A DNA stretch of 64,000 nt, taken from positions 62,001 to 126,000 of the forward strand of contig JAIXWW010000012.1 in the NCBI GenBank assembly GCA_027491085.1, in the 5' to 3' direction. The notes beneath the pieces are model-generated. The model searched no databases. It was given only the letters and a program-made list of their open reading frames with translations, and was not told the origin of the DNA. This document shows positions 1 through 10,386 of this stretch, piece after piece. Each line of letters opens with the position of its first letter. The first letter of the stretch is position 1. The stretch comes from Bacteroidota bacterium (GTDB taxonomy: Bacteria; Bacteroidota; Bacteroidia; UKL13-3). The position numbers and the translations under genes are program-made.

Positions 1-119
1 TCTCTAATCTTGTCGATTAAACCTGATGAATGTACAAAAATGTCTTCTCCGCCATTAGTTGGTACAATAAATCCAAATCCTTTTGTTTCGTTAAAAAACT
101 TAACTGTTCCTTCTTGCAT
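1..119 (-). CDS. csp: Cold-shock protein (CspA family), partial at window start
   Basis: Reverse complement of 119..1 reads [39 protein letters not shown]..., near-identical to the next two genes; RNP1-like KGFGFI and IFVHSS motifs. Confidence 0.93.
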   Translation of the reverse strand, partial: MQEGTVKFFNETKGFGFIVPTNGGEDIFVHSSGLIDKIR

Positions 120-170
120 TGTGTTATTATTTTAAAAATTAAGTTGGCAAAATAGTAAACTATTTAAATA

Positions 171-204
171 AAAAAAGCCTGTAATAAAAATTACAGGCTT
201 TTTT
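171..204 (-). terminator. Rho-independent terminator downstream of csp (229..420)
   Basis: AAAAAAGCCTGTAAT aaaa ATTACAGGCTTTTTT inverted repeat with flanking A/T tracts. Confidence 0.8.
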
Positions 205-228
205 GGGGTTTAATTAAAAAAAATATAA

Positions 229-420
229 TTAAGCAACTTGAACACGTACTGCGTTCATGCCTTTTTTTCCTCTTTCTTCTTCAAAAGTTACTTTGTCATT
301 TTCTCTGATTCTGTCTATCAAACCTGATGAATGTACGAAAATATCTTCTCCACCGTTAGCTGGTGAAATAAAACCAAATCCTTTTGTTTCGTTAAAAAAC
401 TTAACTGTTCCTTCTTGCAT
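229..420 (-). CDS. csp: Cold-shock protein (CspA family)
   Basis: 63 aa; [18 protein letters not shown]...DIFVHSSGL cold-shock domain signature. Confidence 0.96.
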   Translation of the reverse strand: MQEGTVKFFNETKGFGFISPANGGEDIFVHSSGLIDRIRENDKVTFEEERGKKGMNAVRVQVA

Positions 421-458
421 TGTCTTGTTGTAATTAATTGTAAATAAATTGTTGTAAT

Positions 459-492
459 AAAAAAAGCAGTTGTTTGTAACCTGCTTTTTTTT
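459..492 (-). terminator. Rho-independent terminator downstream of csp (510..704)
   Basis: AAAAAAGCAG..CTGCTTTTTT hairpin. Confidence 0.7.
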
Positions 493-509
493 GAATTAAA
501 ATTAGAATA

Positions 510-704
510 TTATCTAGTAACCTGCACTCTTACAGCGTTGATACCTTTTTTTCCTCTTTCTGTTTCAAATTGTACTTTGTCATTTTCTTGAATTCTATCA
601 ATTAAACCTGATGAATGTACGAAAATGTCTTCACGTCCTTCTGATGGAGTGATAAATCCGAAGCCTTTTGTTTCATCAAAAAACTTCACTGTTCCTTCTT
701 GCAT
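510..704 (-). CDS. csp: Cold-shock protein (CspA family)
   Basis: 64 aa; paralog of 229..420. Confidence 0.96.
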   Translation of the reverse strand: MQEGTVKFFDETKGFGFITPSEGREDIFVHSSGLIDRIQENDKVQFETERGKKGINAVRVQVTR

Positions 705-917
705 TGTATTAAATTATTAAATATGAAGGCGCAAGGTAACCTTAATTAATTCACAAACAAGTTATTTTATTTTTAAATCAAATATAGTTTATCCATTTTG
801 GTTCATGTTAAGAATGGCTTTTTATTGATTTAATAGACAATTATTTACCAAAAGTATATAATTATTTTGAATTAAATTTTTTAAAACAATTTGCTTGTTT
901 CAATTTTGTAAATCTCT

Positions 918-1724
918 ATGAAAATTAAAAGGTCAATTATTGTCATTTGCTTAGTATTATTTTGTTTTTTAAAAATAAATGCGCAATTCCTATTCACTGA
1001 AAGTTTTGTATTGATTCCTATAGATACTCAAAAACATTATGCAGGAACTATTTCAGGTAGTTTTAGTTCGCAAACACAAAAAGAAACAGTAAATCAACTC
1101 GCTGCTCGAGCTGAGCTTGCCATGCGTTTAAAAGGTCATCATGTTTTAACGGTAGCCAATAATTTACAAATAATAACCAATGGTAACCAAACCATTTTAA
1201 GTGGAGGATATTTATTTGCAAGGTTTAGGCAAGATATTTCTCGCAGTTTGTATCCAGAGTATTATGCCCAATACCAATGGCTTGAATCAAGAGGATTAGA
1301 ACAAAAATTTGCAATTACTGCCAACTTGCGAAAACGAATTTACAGAGATGAAAAATTAACTTTAGCCACAGCTGCAGGCTTTATGTTTGAATATGAAAAA
1401 TGGAATTTTGAAGGAGTAAAAACTGAAAATATACCCATTAATACCAATCCAAGAGAAAGGTTTAACCCAAGGTTTAACTGGTATTTTAGTTATGAGCAAT
1501 TTATCAGCGACCAAATAGTTATCAATAGTGGATTGTATTATTTTTTAAGAACTAGTTTTGATCAATCATTACCTAGAATAGGTTTTCATGGAAGATTTGG
1601 CTATAAAATTACCAAAAACCTAAGGTATAATTTAAACTTAAGATCCATGTACGATTATGAACCAATAGTTCCTGTATCCAAACTTTGGTATACCTTTAAT
1701 AACGAATTGGTTTATAATTTTTAG
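918..1724 (+). CDS. DUF2490-like outer-membrane beta-barrel protein
   Basis: Signal peptide, repeated aromatic/charged beta-strand pattern ending in ELVYNF; resembles Bacteroidota DUF2490 proteins. Confidence 0.65.
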   Translation: MKIKRSIIVICLVLFCFLKINAQFLFTESFVLIPIDTQKHYAGTISGSFSSQTQKETVNQLAARAELAMRLKGHHVLTVANNLQIITNGNQTILSGGYLFARFRQDISRSLYPEYYAQYQWLESRGLEQKFAITANLRKRIYRDEKLTLATAAGFMFEYEKWNFEGVKTENIPINTNPRERFNPRFNWYFSYEQFISDQIVINSGLYYFLRTSFDQSLPRIGFHGRFGYKITKNLRYNLNLRSMYDYEPIVPVSKLWYTFNNELVYNF

Positions 1725-1852
1725 TTAATTAATTTATGAATAGGTAGGTAATAATTTTCTTAATCTTTAAAAAATGGATACAAACATAAAAAAATATGTT
1801 TGGTTAAGTAAATTCTATAAAAATCAAACACAAAACACTAATATTGCACTGA

Positions 1853-3640
1853 ATGGAAAATATACGCAATTTTTGTATTATTGCTCATATCGATCACGGT
1901 AAGAGCACATTAGCAGATAGACTTTTAGAATATACTCAAACTACCAGTAAAAGGGAAATGCAAGCACAGTTGCTTGACAATATGGATTTAGAGCGTGAAA
2001 GAGGGATAACCATAAAAAGTCACGCTATTCAAATGAAGTACGAATTGGATGGTAAAAAATACATTTTAAACTTAATTGACACTCCAGGACACGTTGATTT
2101 TAGCTATGAGGTATCTCGTTCCATTGCAGCATGCGATGGTGCTTTATTAATTGTAGACTCAAGTCAAGGAATTCAAGCTCAAACCATTTCAAACTTATAT
2201 TTAGCTATTGAACAAGGACTGGAAATTATTCCAATATTAAATAAGATAGATTTGCCTAGCTCAATGCCTGAAGAAGTGAGCGATCAAATAATTGATTTAA
2301 TTGGTTGCGATTACGAAGATATTTTAAGAGCAAGTGGAAAAACTGGTCAAGGTGTGCATGATATATTAAAAGCTGTTGTTAATAGAGTTCCTGCACCAAA
2401 AGGAAATGAAAACGCACCCTTAAAAGCACTTATTTTTGATTCTGTATTTAATTCTTTTAGAGGAATTATTGCTTATTTCAGAATTTTAGATGGTGTAATT
2501 AAAAAAGGCGATAAGGTAAAATTTATGGCCACTGGAAAAGAATATTTTGCTGATGAAGTTGGTATTCTTGGTTTAGATATGGAACCAAGAAGCGAAGTAA
2601 AGGCTGGAGATGTTGGATATATAATTTCAGGAATTAAAGAAGCCCGCGAAGTAAAAGTGGGTGATACTTTAACAACCGTTTTAAACCCTACTGCAGAAAT
2701 TATTCATGGTTTTGAAGATGTAAAACCTATGGTTTTTGCTGGTATTTATCCAGTTGATACGGATGATTTTGAAGAATTACGCGAAAGTATGTACAAACTT
2801 CAATTAAACGATGCTTCACTTACGTTTGAACCTGAAAGTTCAGCTGCATTAGGTTTTGGTTTCCGTTGTGGTTTCCTAGGAATGCTGCACATGGAAATTA
2901 TTCAAGAGCGTTTAGAACGTGAATTTAAAATGACTGTTATTACTACAGTTCCTAACGTAAGTTACCATGCGTATACTAAAAAAGGTGATTTAATTGTAGT
3001 TAATAATCCAAGTGATTTACCCGATCCAAATCATATTGAATATGTTGAAGAACCATTTATTGCAGCAACCATTATTAGCAGTGCTGAGTTTGTAGGGCCA
3101 ATTATGGGTTTATGTTTAGGAAAACGAGGTATGCTAAAAAGCCAAGTTTACTTAACTATGGATAGGGTTGAAATGAAATTTGATATGCCTTTAGCTGAAG
3201 TTGTTTTCGACTTTTTTGATAAATTGAAAACCATTTCAAAAGGTTATGCTTCATTCGATTATCATCCAATTGGATACGTGCAAAGCGATTTAGTGAAACT
3301 AGATATTTTATTAGCGAAAGATAATGTTGATGCACTTTCAGCTATTATTCATCGCGATAGAGCTTACGATTGGGGTAAAAAGATTTGCGAAAAATTAAAA
3401 GAATTGATTCCTCGTCATCAATTTGAAATTCCGGTGCAAGCTAGTATTGGTGCTAAAGTTATTGCGCGTGAAACTATTAAAGCATTGCGTAAAGATGTTA
3501 CTGCAAAATGTTATGGTGGTGATATATCGCGTAAACGTAAATTATTAGAAAAACAAAAAGAAGGTAAAAAACGTATGCGCCAAGTTGGTAGTGTTGAAAT
3601 TCCGCAATCAGCATTCATGGCCGTTTTGAAACTTGATTAA
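1853..3640 (+). CDS. lepA: Elongation factor 4 (LepA)
   Basis: 595 aa; starts [44 protein letters not shown]-terminal [25 protein letters not shown]. Confidence 0.98.
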   Translation: MENIRNFCIIAHIDHGKSTLADRLLEYTQTTSKREMQAQLLDNMDLERERGITIKSHAIQMKYELDGKKYILNLIDTPGHVDFSYEVSRSIAACDGALLIVDSSQGIQAQTISNLYLAIEQGLEIIPILNKIDLPSSMPEEVSDQIIDLIGCDYEDILRASGKTGQGVHDILKAVVNRVPAPKGNENAPLKALIFDSVFNSFRGIIAYFRILDGVIKKGDKVKFMATGKEYFADEVGILGLDMEPRSEVKAGDVGYIISGIKEAREVKVGDTLTTVLNPTAEIIHGFEDVKPMVFAGIYPVDTDDFEELRESMYKLQLNDASLTFEPESSAALGFGFRCGFLGMLHMEIIQERLEREFKMTVITTVPNVSYHAYTKKGDLIVVNNPSDLPDPNHIEYVEEPFIAATIISSAEFVGPIMGLCLGKRGMLKSQVYLTMDRVEMKFDMPLAEVVFDFFDKLKTISKGYASFDYHPIGYVQSDLVKLDILLAKDNVDALSAIIHRDRAYDWGKKICEKLKELIPRHQFEIPVQASIGAKVIARETIKALRKDVTAKCYGGDISRKRKLLEKQKEGKKRMRQVGSVEIPQSAFMAVLKLD

Positions 3641-3803
3641 TTATTGTGGCAACTGGCGGCTGGCTTCTAGCCGCTAGTCTTTCATTATTAGATGGAAGGT
3701 TATGACATAATAAAGAAATTTAATATTCTACAGAAAATCAATTAACCAATACATTATAAATAAAAGCCAGAAGCTAAGGGTCAGAGGCAAAAAGCAAAAA
3801 AAC

Positions 3804-4502
3804 ATGGTAAAAACAAACTTCATAGATTGGGGATTAATTGATTATCAAGAGGCTTGGGATAAGCAAGAAGTTTTATTGAAACAAAAAGTAGATATTAAAC
3901 TTGCTGAAAGAGATGTGCCCGATAATGAAAAAACCAACATTACCAATGAATTGATTTTTTGCCAACATCCTCATGTTTATACTTTAGGTAAAAGTGGTTC
4001 TCTTGATAATTTATTATTAGATGAAACTGGTTTACAACAGGCCGAGGCTACATTTTATAAAATAAATAGAGGTGGTGATATAACTTACCACGGCCCTGGT
4101 CAATTAGTAGCTTACCCCATCATTGATTTAGAACAATTTTTTACAGATATACATAAATACTTGCGTTATTTAGAAGAAGCAGTAATTAATACAATTGCTC
4201 AATATGGAATTAAAGGTGGCCGCTACGAAGGTTATACAGGTGTTTGGATAGATGCAGAAAAACCAACTGCCAGAAAAATTTGCGCTATGGGTGTACGTTG
4301 CAGCCGTTGGATAACCATGCATGGAATAGCATTGAATGTAAACACAGATTTAGGTTATTTTAAAAATATTGTTCCCTGCGGAATTGACGATAAAGATGTA
4401 ACAAGTATAGCCAGAGAAGTTGGGCACGATGTTGATTTTAACGAAGTAAGTAAAATCTTGAAACAAGAAATTGCCAAACAGTTTGATATGGAATTAATGT
4501 AA
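3804..4502 (+). CDS. lipB: Octanoyltransferase (LipB)
   Basis: RGGDITYHGPGQLVAYPIIDL and KICAMGVRCSRWITMHGIALNVN motifs. Confidence 0.96.
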   Translation: MVKTNFIDWGLIDYQEAWDKQEVLLKQKVDIKLAERDVPDNEKTNITNELIFCQHPHVYTLGKSGSLDNLLLDETGLQQAEATFYKINRGGDITYHGPGQLVAYPIIDLEQFFTDIHKYLRYLEEAVINTIAQYGIKGGRYEGYTGVWIDAEKPTARKICAMGVRCSRWITMHGIALNVNTDLGYFKNIVPCGIDDKDVTSIAREVGHDVDFNEVSKILKQEIAKQFDMELM

Positions 4503-4504
4503 TT

Positions 4505-5101
4505 TTATAAAAAGCAATTTCTCAAAACATCCTTAATACTTTCGTAAGTATATAAAGTTTCAATATCACTTTTAGTAAAATTTTGCCATTCTACTTTTGT
4601 TATATCTTCCTCCGTTTGAGGTACTAAATTTTGGCTAAAATTAGTGTTCATTTTATACCAATAAGTGCGCTTTAAAATGTGTTTCTCTTTAAAAAAATAA
4701 GTGTGATAACTTTTGCATACCAAATTTTCAATGGTTAATCCTGTTACAGCGCACTCCTCCTCCACTTCCCTAACAGCCGCAATTTTAGGTATTTCGCCTA
4801 CTTCAATTTTTCCCTTAGGTAAATCCCAAACACCTAATCGCTCAATTAAAAGTAATTGGTTTTTACTATTAAATACCAACCCACCTGCTGCTTCAATTAT
4901 TTTAAAATGTTTGGCAAATTTGTTAAACACCAATTCTTCATCATTACATTTAAAAACAACTCCACTAAACTGATTTGCAAATACTTCAGCTATTTTAGTT
5001 TCAAACAATTTTTCTTCAAAATCAAAACTAGGAAAAGAATTATCAGTAAAAGCCGAATTTGCTATAATGAATGGTTTATCGTTTATAAAAATTTTATACA
5101 T
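4505..5101 (-). CDS. NUDIX hydrolase
   Basis: GKIEVGEIPKIAAVREVEEECAVTG Nudix box. Confidence 0.93.
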   Translation of the reverse strand: MYKIFINDKPFIIANSAFTDNSFPSFDFEEKLFETKIAEVFANQFSGVVFKCNDEELVFNKFAKHFKIIEAAGGLVFNSKNQLLLIERLGVWDLPKGKIEVGEIPKIAAVREVEEECAVTGLTIENLVCKSYHTYFFKEKHILKRTYWYKMNTNFSQNLVPQTEEDITKVEWQNFTKSDIETLYTYESIKDVLRNCFL

Positions 5102-5110
5102 TTGCCCAAT

Positions 5111-5752
5111 ATGAATTTAAGTGAAAATACTGCCGCAAAAGTAGCGGAATACTTGTTACAAATAAACGCAATTAAATTAAAACCAAACGAACCTTTTACG
5201 TGGGCTAGTGGTTGGAAAAGCCCAATTTATTGCGATAATAGAGTTTCACTTTCGCATCCTGAAGCACGTAATTTTATAAAAAAAGCATTGGGACAAATCA
5301 TTAAAGAGCAATTTTCTGATGTGGAGGCAATAATAGGTGTAGCAACCGCAGGCATAGCTCCAGGTGCTTTAGCTGCTGATGAGTTAAATTTGCCGTTTGG
5401 TTATGTGCGTTCTGAGGCTAAAAAACACGGAATGGGCAAACAAATTGAAGGCGATATTGCTCCAAATACCAAAGTTGTAGTTATTGAAGATTTAGTTAGT
5501 ACAGGTAAAAGTAGCTTACAAGTTGTAGAAACACTTAAAACTTATGGTTGCCAAGTATTAGGAATGGCTAGTATTTTTACTTATAGCTTTGATGAGGCAC
5601 AAAATGCTTTTGATAATGCTGACTGCAAATATGTTTCGTTAAGCAATTATCAAACATTAATTCAAATTGCTATTGATAAAGGAATAGTTTTACCTGAGCA
5701 ATTAGCTTTACTTAACGATTGGCGTAAAAGTCCATCAACTTGGAATCAATAA
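5111..5752 (+). CDS. pyrE: Orotate phosphoribosyltransferase
   Basis: Start moved from the ORF track to the ATG at 5111 (MNLSENTAAKVAEYLLQ); VVVIEDLVSTGKSS PRPP motif, GWKSPIYCDNR. Confidence 0.95.
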   Translation: MNLSENTAAKVAEYLLQINAIKLKPNEPFTWASGWKSPIYCDNRVSLSHPEARNFIKKALGQIIKEQFSDVEAIIGVATAGIAPGALAADELNLPFGYVRSEAKKHGMGKQIEGDIAPNTKVVVIEDLVSTGKSSLQVVETLKTYGCQVLGMASIFTYSFDEAQNAFDNADCKYVSLSNYQTLIQIAIDKGIVLPEQLALLNDWRKSPSTWNQ

Positions 5753-5766
5753 CTAAATTTGTGCCA

Positions 5767-6516
5767 ATGAAATTTTCGAAAAATCCTTTAAAAACTACTT
5801 ATGCAGTTTGGTTTGGTTTATGGACAGTGTTTTCGTTTACTGTGTTATATCCATTTATTAGATATGCTTTAAGCAACCCTAAACGTTACCCTTTGGGTCA
5901 TAAAATTCGTAGATTTTGGGGCAAAATACTTTTAACTACTGGTTTTGTAAAAATAACTCAAATAGTTGAAGAACCATTTGACACCACTAAACCTTATATT
6001 ATTTGCCCTAATCATACCTCGCAGTTAGATATTGTGACTTTAACTGTAAAATTAAACCAATTAGATTTTAGTTTTATGGCTAAAAAAGAATTAGAGGAAA
6101 TTCCAGTTTTTGGTATTTGGTTCAGAACCATTGATATAGCAGTGGATAGAAAAAATCCTCGAAAAGCAGCTGAAGCTTATATAAAAGCTACTAAATTTTT
6201 TGAAAGTGGTAGAAGCTTAGTTATTTTTCCTGAGGGAACCATCTCAAACCAAGTGCCTAAATTGATAAAATTTAAGGATGGACCATTCAGGTTAGCCATT
6301 GAAAAACAAATAGATATATTGCCAGTTACCATTGTTGGAAACAATAATATTTTGCCAGATCAAGGAGTTTTTGAAGGAAAACCAGGACATGGATTTCAAA
6401 TAATTCATAAACCAATTTCAACCAAAGGAATGACTTTGGAAAATCTTGATGAATTAAAAAACCAAGTTTATAACATAATAAACAATAAATTAGCCGAATA
6501 CAATTATGGAAATTAA
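5767..6516 (+). CDS. plsC: 1-acyl-sn-glycerol-3-phosphate acyltransferase (PlsC-like)
   Basis: NHTSQLDIVTL (NHX4D) and FPEGTIS motifs; ORF opens at 5740, internal ATG 5767 chosen to avoid overlap with pyrE. Confidence 0.9.
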   Translation: MKFSKNPLKTTYAVWFGLWTVFSFTVLYPFIRYALSNPKRYPLGHKIRRFWGKILLTTGFVKITQIVEEPFDTTKPYIICPNHTSQLDIVTLTVKLNQLDFSFMAKKELEEIPVFGIWFRTIDIAVDRKNPRKAAEAYIKATKFFESGRSLVIFPEGTISNQVPKLIKFKDGPFRLAIEKQIDILPVTIVGNNNILPDQGVFEGKPGHGFQIIHKPISTKGMTLENLDELKNQVYNIINNKLAEYNYGN

Positions 6517-6796
6517 TAACGAAATCATTGATAAATTAGCTGATTTAGCTAAACTTGATTTTACCGAAACAGAAAAAGTAGCTTTGCAAAAAGATATGAC
6601 TCAAATTATATCTTTTTTCGAAAAAATGAACGAGGTAAATACCGATAATGTTGAGCCATTGATATTTATGAATAGCCACGAAAATGTATTGCGTAACGAT
6701 GAACCTAAACACGAAATCACACATCAAGAAGCGTTATTAAATGCACCTGATAAAGATTCGGATTACTTTAGAGTTCCTAAGTTTTTAGATAAATAA
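6506..6796 (+). CDS. gatC: Asp-tRNA(Asn)/Glu-tRNA(Gln) amidotransferase subunit C
   Basis: 96 aa; IDKLADLAKLDFTETEK... and C-terminal DSDYFRVPKFLDK. Confidence 0.92.
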   Translation: MEINNEIIDKLADLAKLDFTETEKVALQKDMTQIISFFEKMNEVNTDNVEPLIFMNSHENVLRNDEPKHEITHQEALLNAPDKDSDYFRVPKFLDK

Positions 6797-6879
6797 CACC
6801 TTGTTTTCCCTTCTATCATAATAAGGAATAACTATAAGTAATAATTTATTTTATTGCATCAAAACCAAAATAAAAAAGC

Positions 6880-7566
6880 ATGGCTAATTTAGTAATTGAT
6901 ATAAATGGAATAGGAAAAACCTATAAAATTGGTGAAGTAGTAGTTAATGCCTTAGTAAGTGTAGATTTAAAAATAGCCCGAGGTGAATATGTGGCTTTAA
7001 TGGGTCCTTCCGGCTCAGGAAAATCTACCTTAATGAATATTTTGGGCTGTTTAGATACGCCAAGCCGAGGAAGTTATAAATTGAACGGTACAGATGTGAG
7101 CCACATGACAGACAATGAATTAGCCGAAATAAGAAACAAAGAAATTGGATTTATTTTTCAAACTTTTAACTTATTGGCTCGCAATAGTTCGTTAGAAAAT
7201 GTAGCATTGCCTTTGGTATATGCAGGGATTGGAAAAACAGAAAGATTAGCAAAAGCTAAGCAAGCATTAGAAAGCGTTGGTTTAGGCGAGCGAGTTGAAC
7301 ACAAACCAAACGAATTAAGTGGTGGACAGCGCCAAAGAGTAGCCATTGCAAGGGCATTGGTAAACTCACCTGCTATTATTTTGGCCGATGAACCAACAGG
7401 AAATTTAGATACCAAAACAAGTCATGAAATTATGGACTTGCTAGAGGAAATACACCAAAAGGGAAATACTGTAATTATAGTAACTCACGAAGAAGATATT
7501 GCCAAAAGAGCTAAACGTATAGTTAGACTAAGGGATGGTGTAATAGAAAGCGATAATATTAGCTAA
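6880..7566 (+). CDS. ABC transporter ATP-binding protein (MacB/LolD-type)
   Basis: Walker [10 protein letters not shown], signature [15 protein letters not shown], Walker [13 protein letters not shown]. Confidence 0.96.
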   Translation: MANLVIDINGIGKTYKIGEVVVNALVSVDLKIARGEYVALMGPSGSGKSTLMNILGCLDTPSRGSYKLNGTDVSHMTDNELAEIRNKEIGFIFQTFNLLARNSSLENVALPLVYAGIGKTERLAKAKQALESVGLGERVEHKPNELSGGQRQRVAIARALVNSPAIILADEPTGNLDTKTSHEIMDLLEEIHQKGNTVIIVTHEEDIAKRAKRIVRLRDGVIESDNIS

Positions 7567-8387
7567 AGTTTACAGCTAAAATAAAAGTCATTTTCAAATT
7601 GAGTCTTTAAATCTGTTTCCGTTTTAAATAACCCAAATACACTAGCTCCACTTCCGCTCATGCTAGCATAAATAGCACCATTTTCGTAAAGCTTTTCCTT
7701 TATTAAACCAATACTTGGATGATGTTTAAAAACCGATTTTTCAAAATCGTTTTCAATTAATCCATTCCAATTTTCAATAGGATTTTTAATTAACTCTTTT
7801 AAAGATATTGAACCTTCGCCTCTTTTATAAACATTGGCAAAAGCCTCAGCCGTACTTACATGAATGTTAGGTTTAACTAATACAAAAAAATAACCATTCA
7901 AATCAATGTTGATTGGCTCTAAAACCTCGCCTCTTCCTGTGGCATAACTTGGTTTATTTTCAATAAAAAAAGCACAATCGCTACCTAAAATAGCTGCATA
8001 ATTTTCAAGCTGCTTGTTGGATAAATTTAGTTTTAAACTATTATTTAATAATTTTAAAGCAAAAGCAGCATTACTACTTCCACCGCCCAAACCAGCTCCC
8101 ATTGGTATATTTTTTAATAAATAAAAATCAACTGCTTTCAGTTTAAAATCATCAGATAATAAACGATATGCCTTTACAATTAAATTATTCTCCAAACTTC
8201 CATCAATAGTTAAACCAAAAGATTTAAATGAAACCGAGTTAAATAAATTACTATCATTTTCAATTAACTCTATAGAATCAGCCAAAGGAATTGGATAAAA
8301 AACAGTTTCTAGGTTATGAAAACCATCTTCGCGTTTATTAATAATATGAAGTCCTAAATTTATTTTACAATTCGAAAATGCAATCAT
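7563..8387 (-). CDS. ispE: 4-diphosphocytidyl-2-C-methyl-D-erythritol kinase
   Basis: GHMP kinase motif [15 protein letters not shown]-terminal [26 protein letters not shown]. Confidence 0.95.
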   Translation of the reverse strand: MIAFSNCKINLGLHIINKREDGFHNLETVFYPIPLADSIELIENDSNLFNSVSFKSFGLTIDGSLENNLIVKAYRLLSDDFKLKAVDFYLLKNIPMGAGLGGGSSNAAFALKLLNNSLKLNLSNKQLENYAAILGSDCAFFIENKPSYATGRGEVLEPINIDLNGYFFVLVKPNIHVSTAEAFANVYKRGEGSISLKELIKNPIENWNGLIENDFEKSVFKHHPSIGLIKEKLYENGAIYASMSGSGASVFGLFKTETDLKTQFENDFYFSCKL

Positions 8388-8390
8388 ATT

Positions 8391-8849
8391 TTATTTGATT
8401 ATTCGTTTATCAATATCCATTTTAACTATATTTTCAATAGTTAGTTTTGAAAAATCTTTATGCAAAGGATTAATTAATACATTAAATTCTATTGGCATTA
8501 CTGCTGAAGGAACTTTTATTCCAACAGAAGTATTTCCTTTTAACCAACTATCACCAATTCGCTTTAAAACATCTGGAGCAGGAACATCTTGCCAATTTTC
8601 AGGCATTTCATTTATTGTTAATTGTTCAAGCTTTACCTTGCTATCAAGTTTTAGAGTTAACAAGCTTGTCTGAACCGTTTTTGCTATTCCACTTGCATTA
8701 CAAATAAACTCAAGCATACATAACGATGGAGAACAGGCCGTATAAAGCATTGCATTGCCTACATTATTCCATCTTCCTCCATATAATTTTGCTCCATATC
8801 CACTTATATCATTTATATAAGTTTCAAGCCCAAATCTAAATAATTGCAT
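8391..8849 (-). CDS. RES-domain toxin (NAD+-degrading family)
   Basis: YGGRWNNVGNAMLYTACSPSLCMLEF and VPSAVMPIEFNVLINPLHKDF are RES family hallmarks; 1-nt overlap with upstream antitoxin (TAATG). Confidence 0.93.
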   Translation of the reverse strand: MQLFRFGLETYINDISGYGAKLYGGRWNNVGNAMLYTACSPSLCMLEFICNASGIAKTVQTSLLTLKLDSKVKLEQLTINEMPENWQDVPAPDVLKRIGDSWLKGNTSVGIKVPSAVMPIEFNVLINPLHKDFSKLTIENIVKMDIDKRIIK

Positions 8850-9373
8850 TATGAAAATACGCCATGTTCAATTCTACCTAATACATCTGAAACCATTTTT
8901 ACACCAAAACTGGTATCTAATAAATCTAAAGGTTTTTGATTACCCAAAGCATAATTTGGTGTTTGAAACCATTGCTTAACAGCCTCCTCATCAATAAAAA
9001 TTTTATGTGCTTTGCTGTAAACATTAGCCATTTCTATAGTTTGCTCCGATGTATAAATATCTAAAGGAGCGTTATCTTTTATACGCTGAAAATTACGAGC
9101 GCTCATATGTAATAACTCACAAATTTTTTCTTGAGTTATACCAAATTTAGCAGCCATATTAGTAACGGCTTGTTTTAAAATACCATTTCTAGTAAGAGTA
9201 ACCAAATCCATTTCATTTTGAAAATTAGATGCTAAATTTAAAATAGATTGCATTGAGTTTTGTGTAGTATAACCGCCTGCTAGTGCTTCTTCAACAAGCA
9301 TAGAAACTGGCTCTGTGCTAGCATATACTTTATTTACTCTTGTTGATTTATACGTTTTTCCCATGCACAACAT
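8849..9373 (-). CDS. Xre/MbcA/ParS-like (DUF2384) antitoxin
   Basis: HTH GITQEKICELLHMSARNFQRI and C-terminal NYALGNQKPLDLLDTSFGVKMVSDVLGRIEHGVFS typical of RES-associated antitoxins. Confidence 0.93.
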   Translation of the reverse strand: MLCMGKTYKSTRVNKVYASTEPVSMLVEEALAGGYTTQNSMQSILNLASNFQNEMDLVTLTRNGILKQAVTNMAAKFGITQEKICELLHMSARNFQRIKDNAPLDIYTSEQTIEMANVYSKAHKIFIDEEAVKQWFQTPNYALGNQKPLDLLDTSFGVKMVSDVLGRIEHGVFS

Positions 9374-9410
9374 TACGACATTTTTTCAATATTTTAAAAT
9401 TTTTGTCGTA

Positions 9411-10319
9411 TTATTTCATTTTTTCTCTCTTTTGTAAAAATTTTAACAGTATTTGATCAAGGTTATTTTCAATATAAGCCTCTACAAAATCAACTTTTAG
9501 TTGGGCACATTTAAGTTTTATTTCTTCTTTAAAATCGGCTACTAATTTTTTATAATCATCGGCCACCAAATTTGAATGAAGTTTTAGTTGTTCATTGGTT
9601 TCGCTATCAATAAAAATATACGGACGTTTGGCAAAATCAAATTCCATTTCTAATTTTTTATCAGCCACATGAAAAATAATTACTTCATGTTTATTGTATT
9701 TTAAATGTTGAATAGATTCAAATATTTTTTCCAAATTATCATTGCTAAACATATCAGTAAAAATGATAACCAAGGAACGTTTATGAATAGTTTCAGCAAT
9801 ATGATGTAACCCTACTGCTAAATTACTTCCTACATTTTTATTTTTGGCTTCAACAAGTTTATTCAACTCGTTAAAAATCATTTTAATATGAACAGAACCT
9901 GATTTGGCTTGAGATTGGAAAGAAACCTCATTATCAATTACATTTAACCCAACTGCATCGCGTTGCTTTTTGAGCATGTAAGTAATACAAGCCGAGGCAT
10001 AAGCAGCAAATTGAATTTTAGTAATCCCTTCGTTTGGAAAATACATGGATGAAGAATCATCAATAACCAAATAACATCTTAAATTTGTTTCTTCTTCATA
10101 ACGTTTGGTGTAAAGCTTTTCAGTTTTCCCAAATAATTTCCAATCAATATGTTTAATGCTTTCGCCTTTATTGTATTGCCTATGCTCTGCAAACTCCACA
10201 CTAAAGCCATGAAACGGACTTTTATGCAAACCTGTTATAAAACCTTCTACTACTTGTTTTGCAAGTAGCTCAAGATTGCCGGTCTGAAGTAAATTATATT
10301 CTGTTATCTTATTTTCCAA
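9411..10319 (-). CDS. DUF58 domain-containing protein
   Basis: GFSVEFAEHRQYNKGESIKHIDWKLFGKTEKLYTKRYEEETNL is the DUF58 signature. Confidence 0.93.
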   Translation of the reverse strand: MENKITEYNLLQTGNLELLAKQVVEGFITGLHKSPFHGFSVEFAEHRQYNKGESIKHIDWKLFGKTEKLYTKRYEEETNLRCYLVIDDSSSMYFPNEGITKIQFAAYASACITYMLKKQRDAVGLNVIDNEVSFQSQAKSGSVHIKMIFNELNKLVEAKNKNVGSNLAVGLHHIAETIHKRSLVIIFTDMFSNDNLEKIFESIQHLKYNKHEVIIFHVADKKLEMEFDFAKRPYIFIDSETNEQLKLHSNLVADDYKKLVADFKEEIKLKCAQLKVDFVEAYIENNLDQILLKFLQKREKMK

Positions 10320-10335
10320 AGTGTGTAAAAATAAA

Positions 10336-10364
10336 AAATCCCTTCAATAATTTTGAAGGGATTT
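10336..10364 (-). terminator. Rho-independent terminator downstream of trxA
   Basis: AAATCCCTTCAA taatt TTGAAGGGATTT perfect 12-bp stem. Confidence 0.75.
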
Positions 10365-10386
10365 AATAATTTATATTTTTTAAATA

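Noticed and set aside
4856-5110. N-terminal extension of pyrE in the ORF track (298 aa)
   Set aside because: The first 85 codons are antisense to the Nudix gene; pyrE homology begins at the ATG at 5111.
8391-9373. Novel defence system at the RES/HTH pair
   Set aside because: Matches the described RES-Xre type II toxin-antitoxin family, so not novel by itself.
9411-10319. DUF58 gene as part of a complete MoxR/Bat aerotolerance operon
   Set aside because: The AAA+ and VWA genes are on the opposite strand beyond dnaE; no BatA-E genes adjacent.
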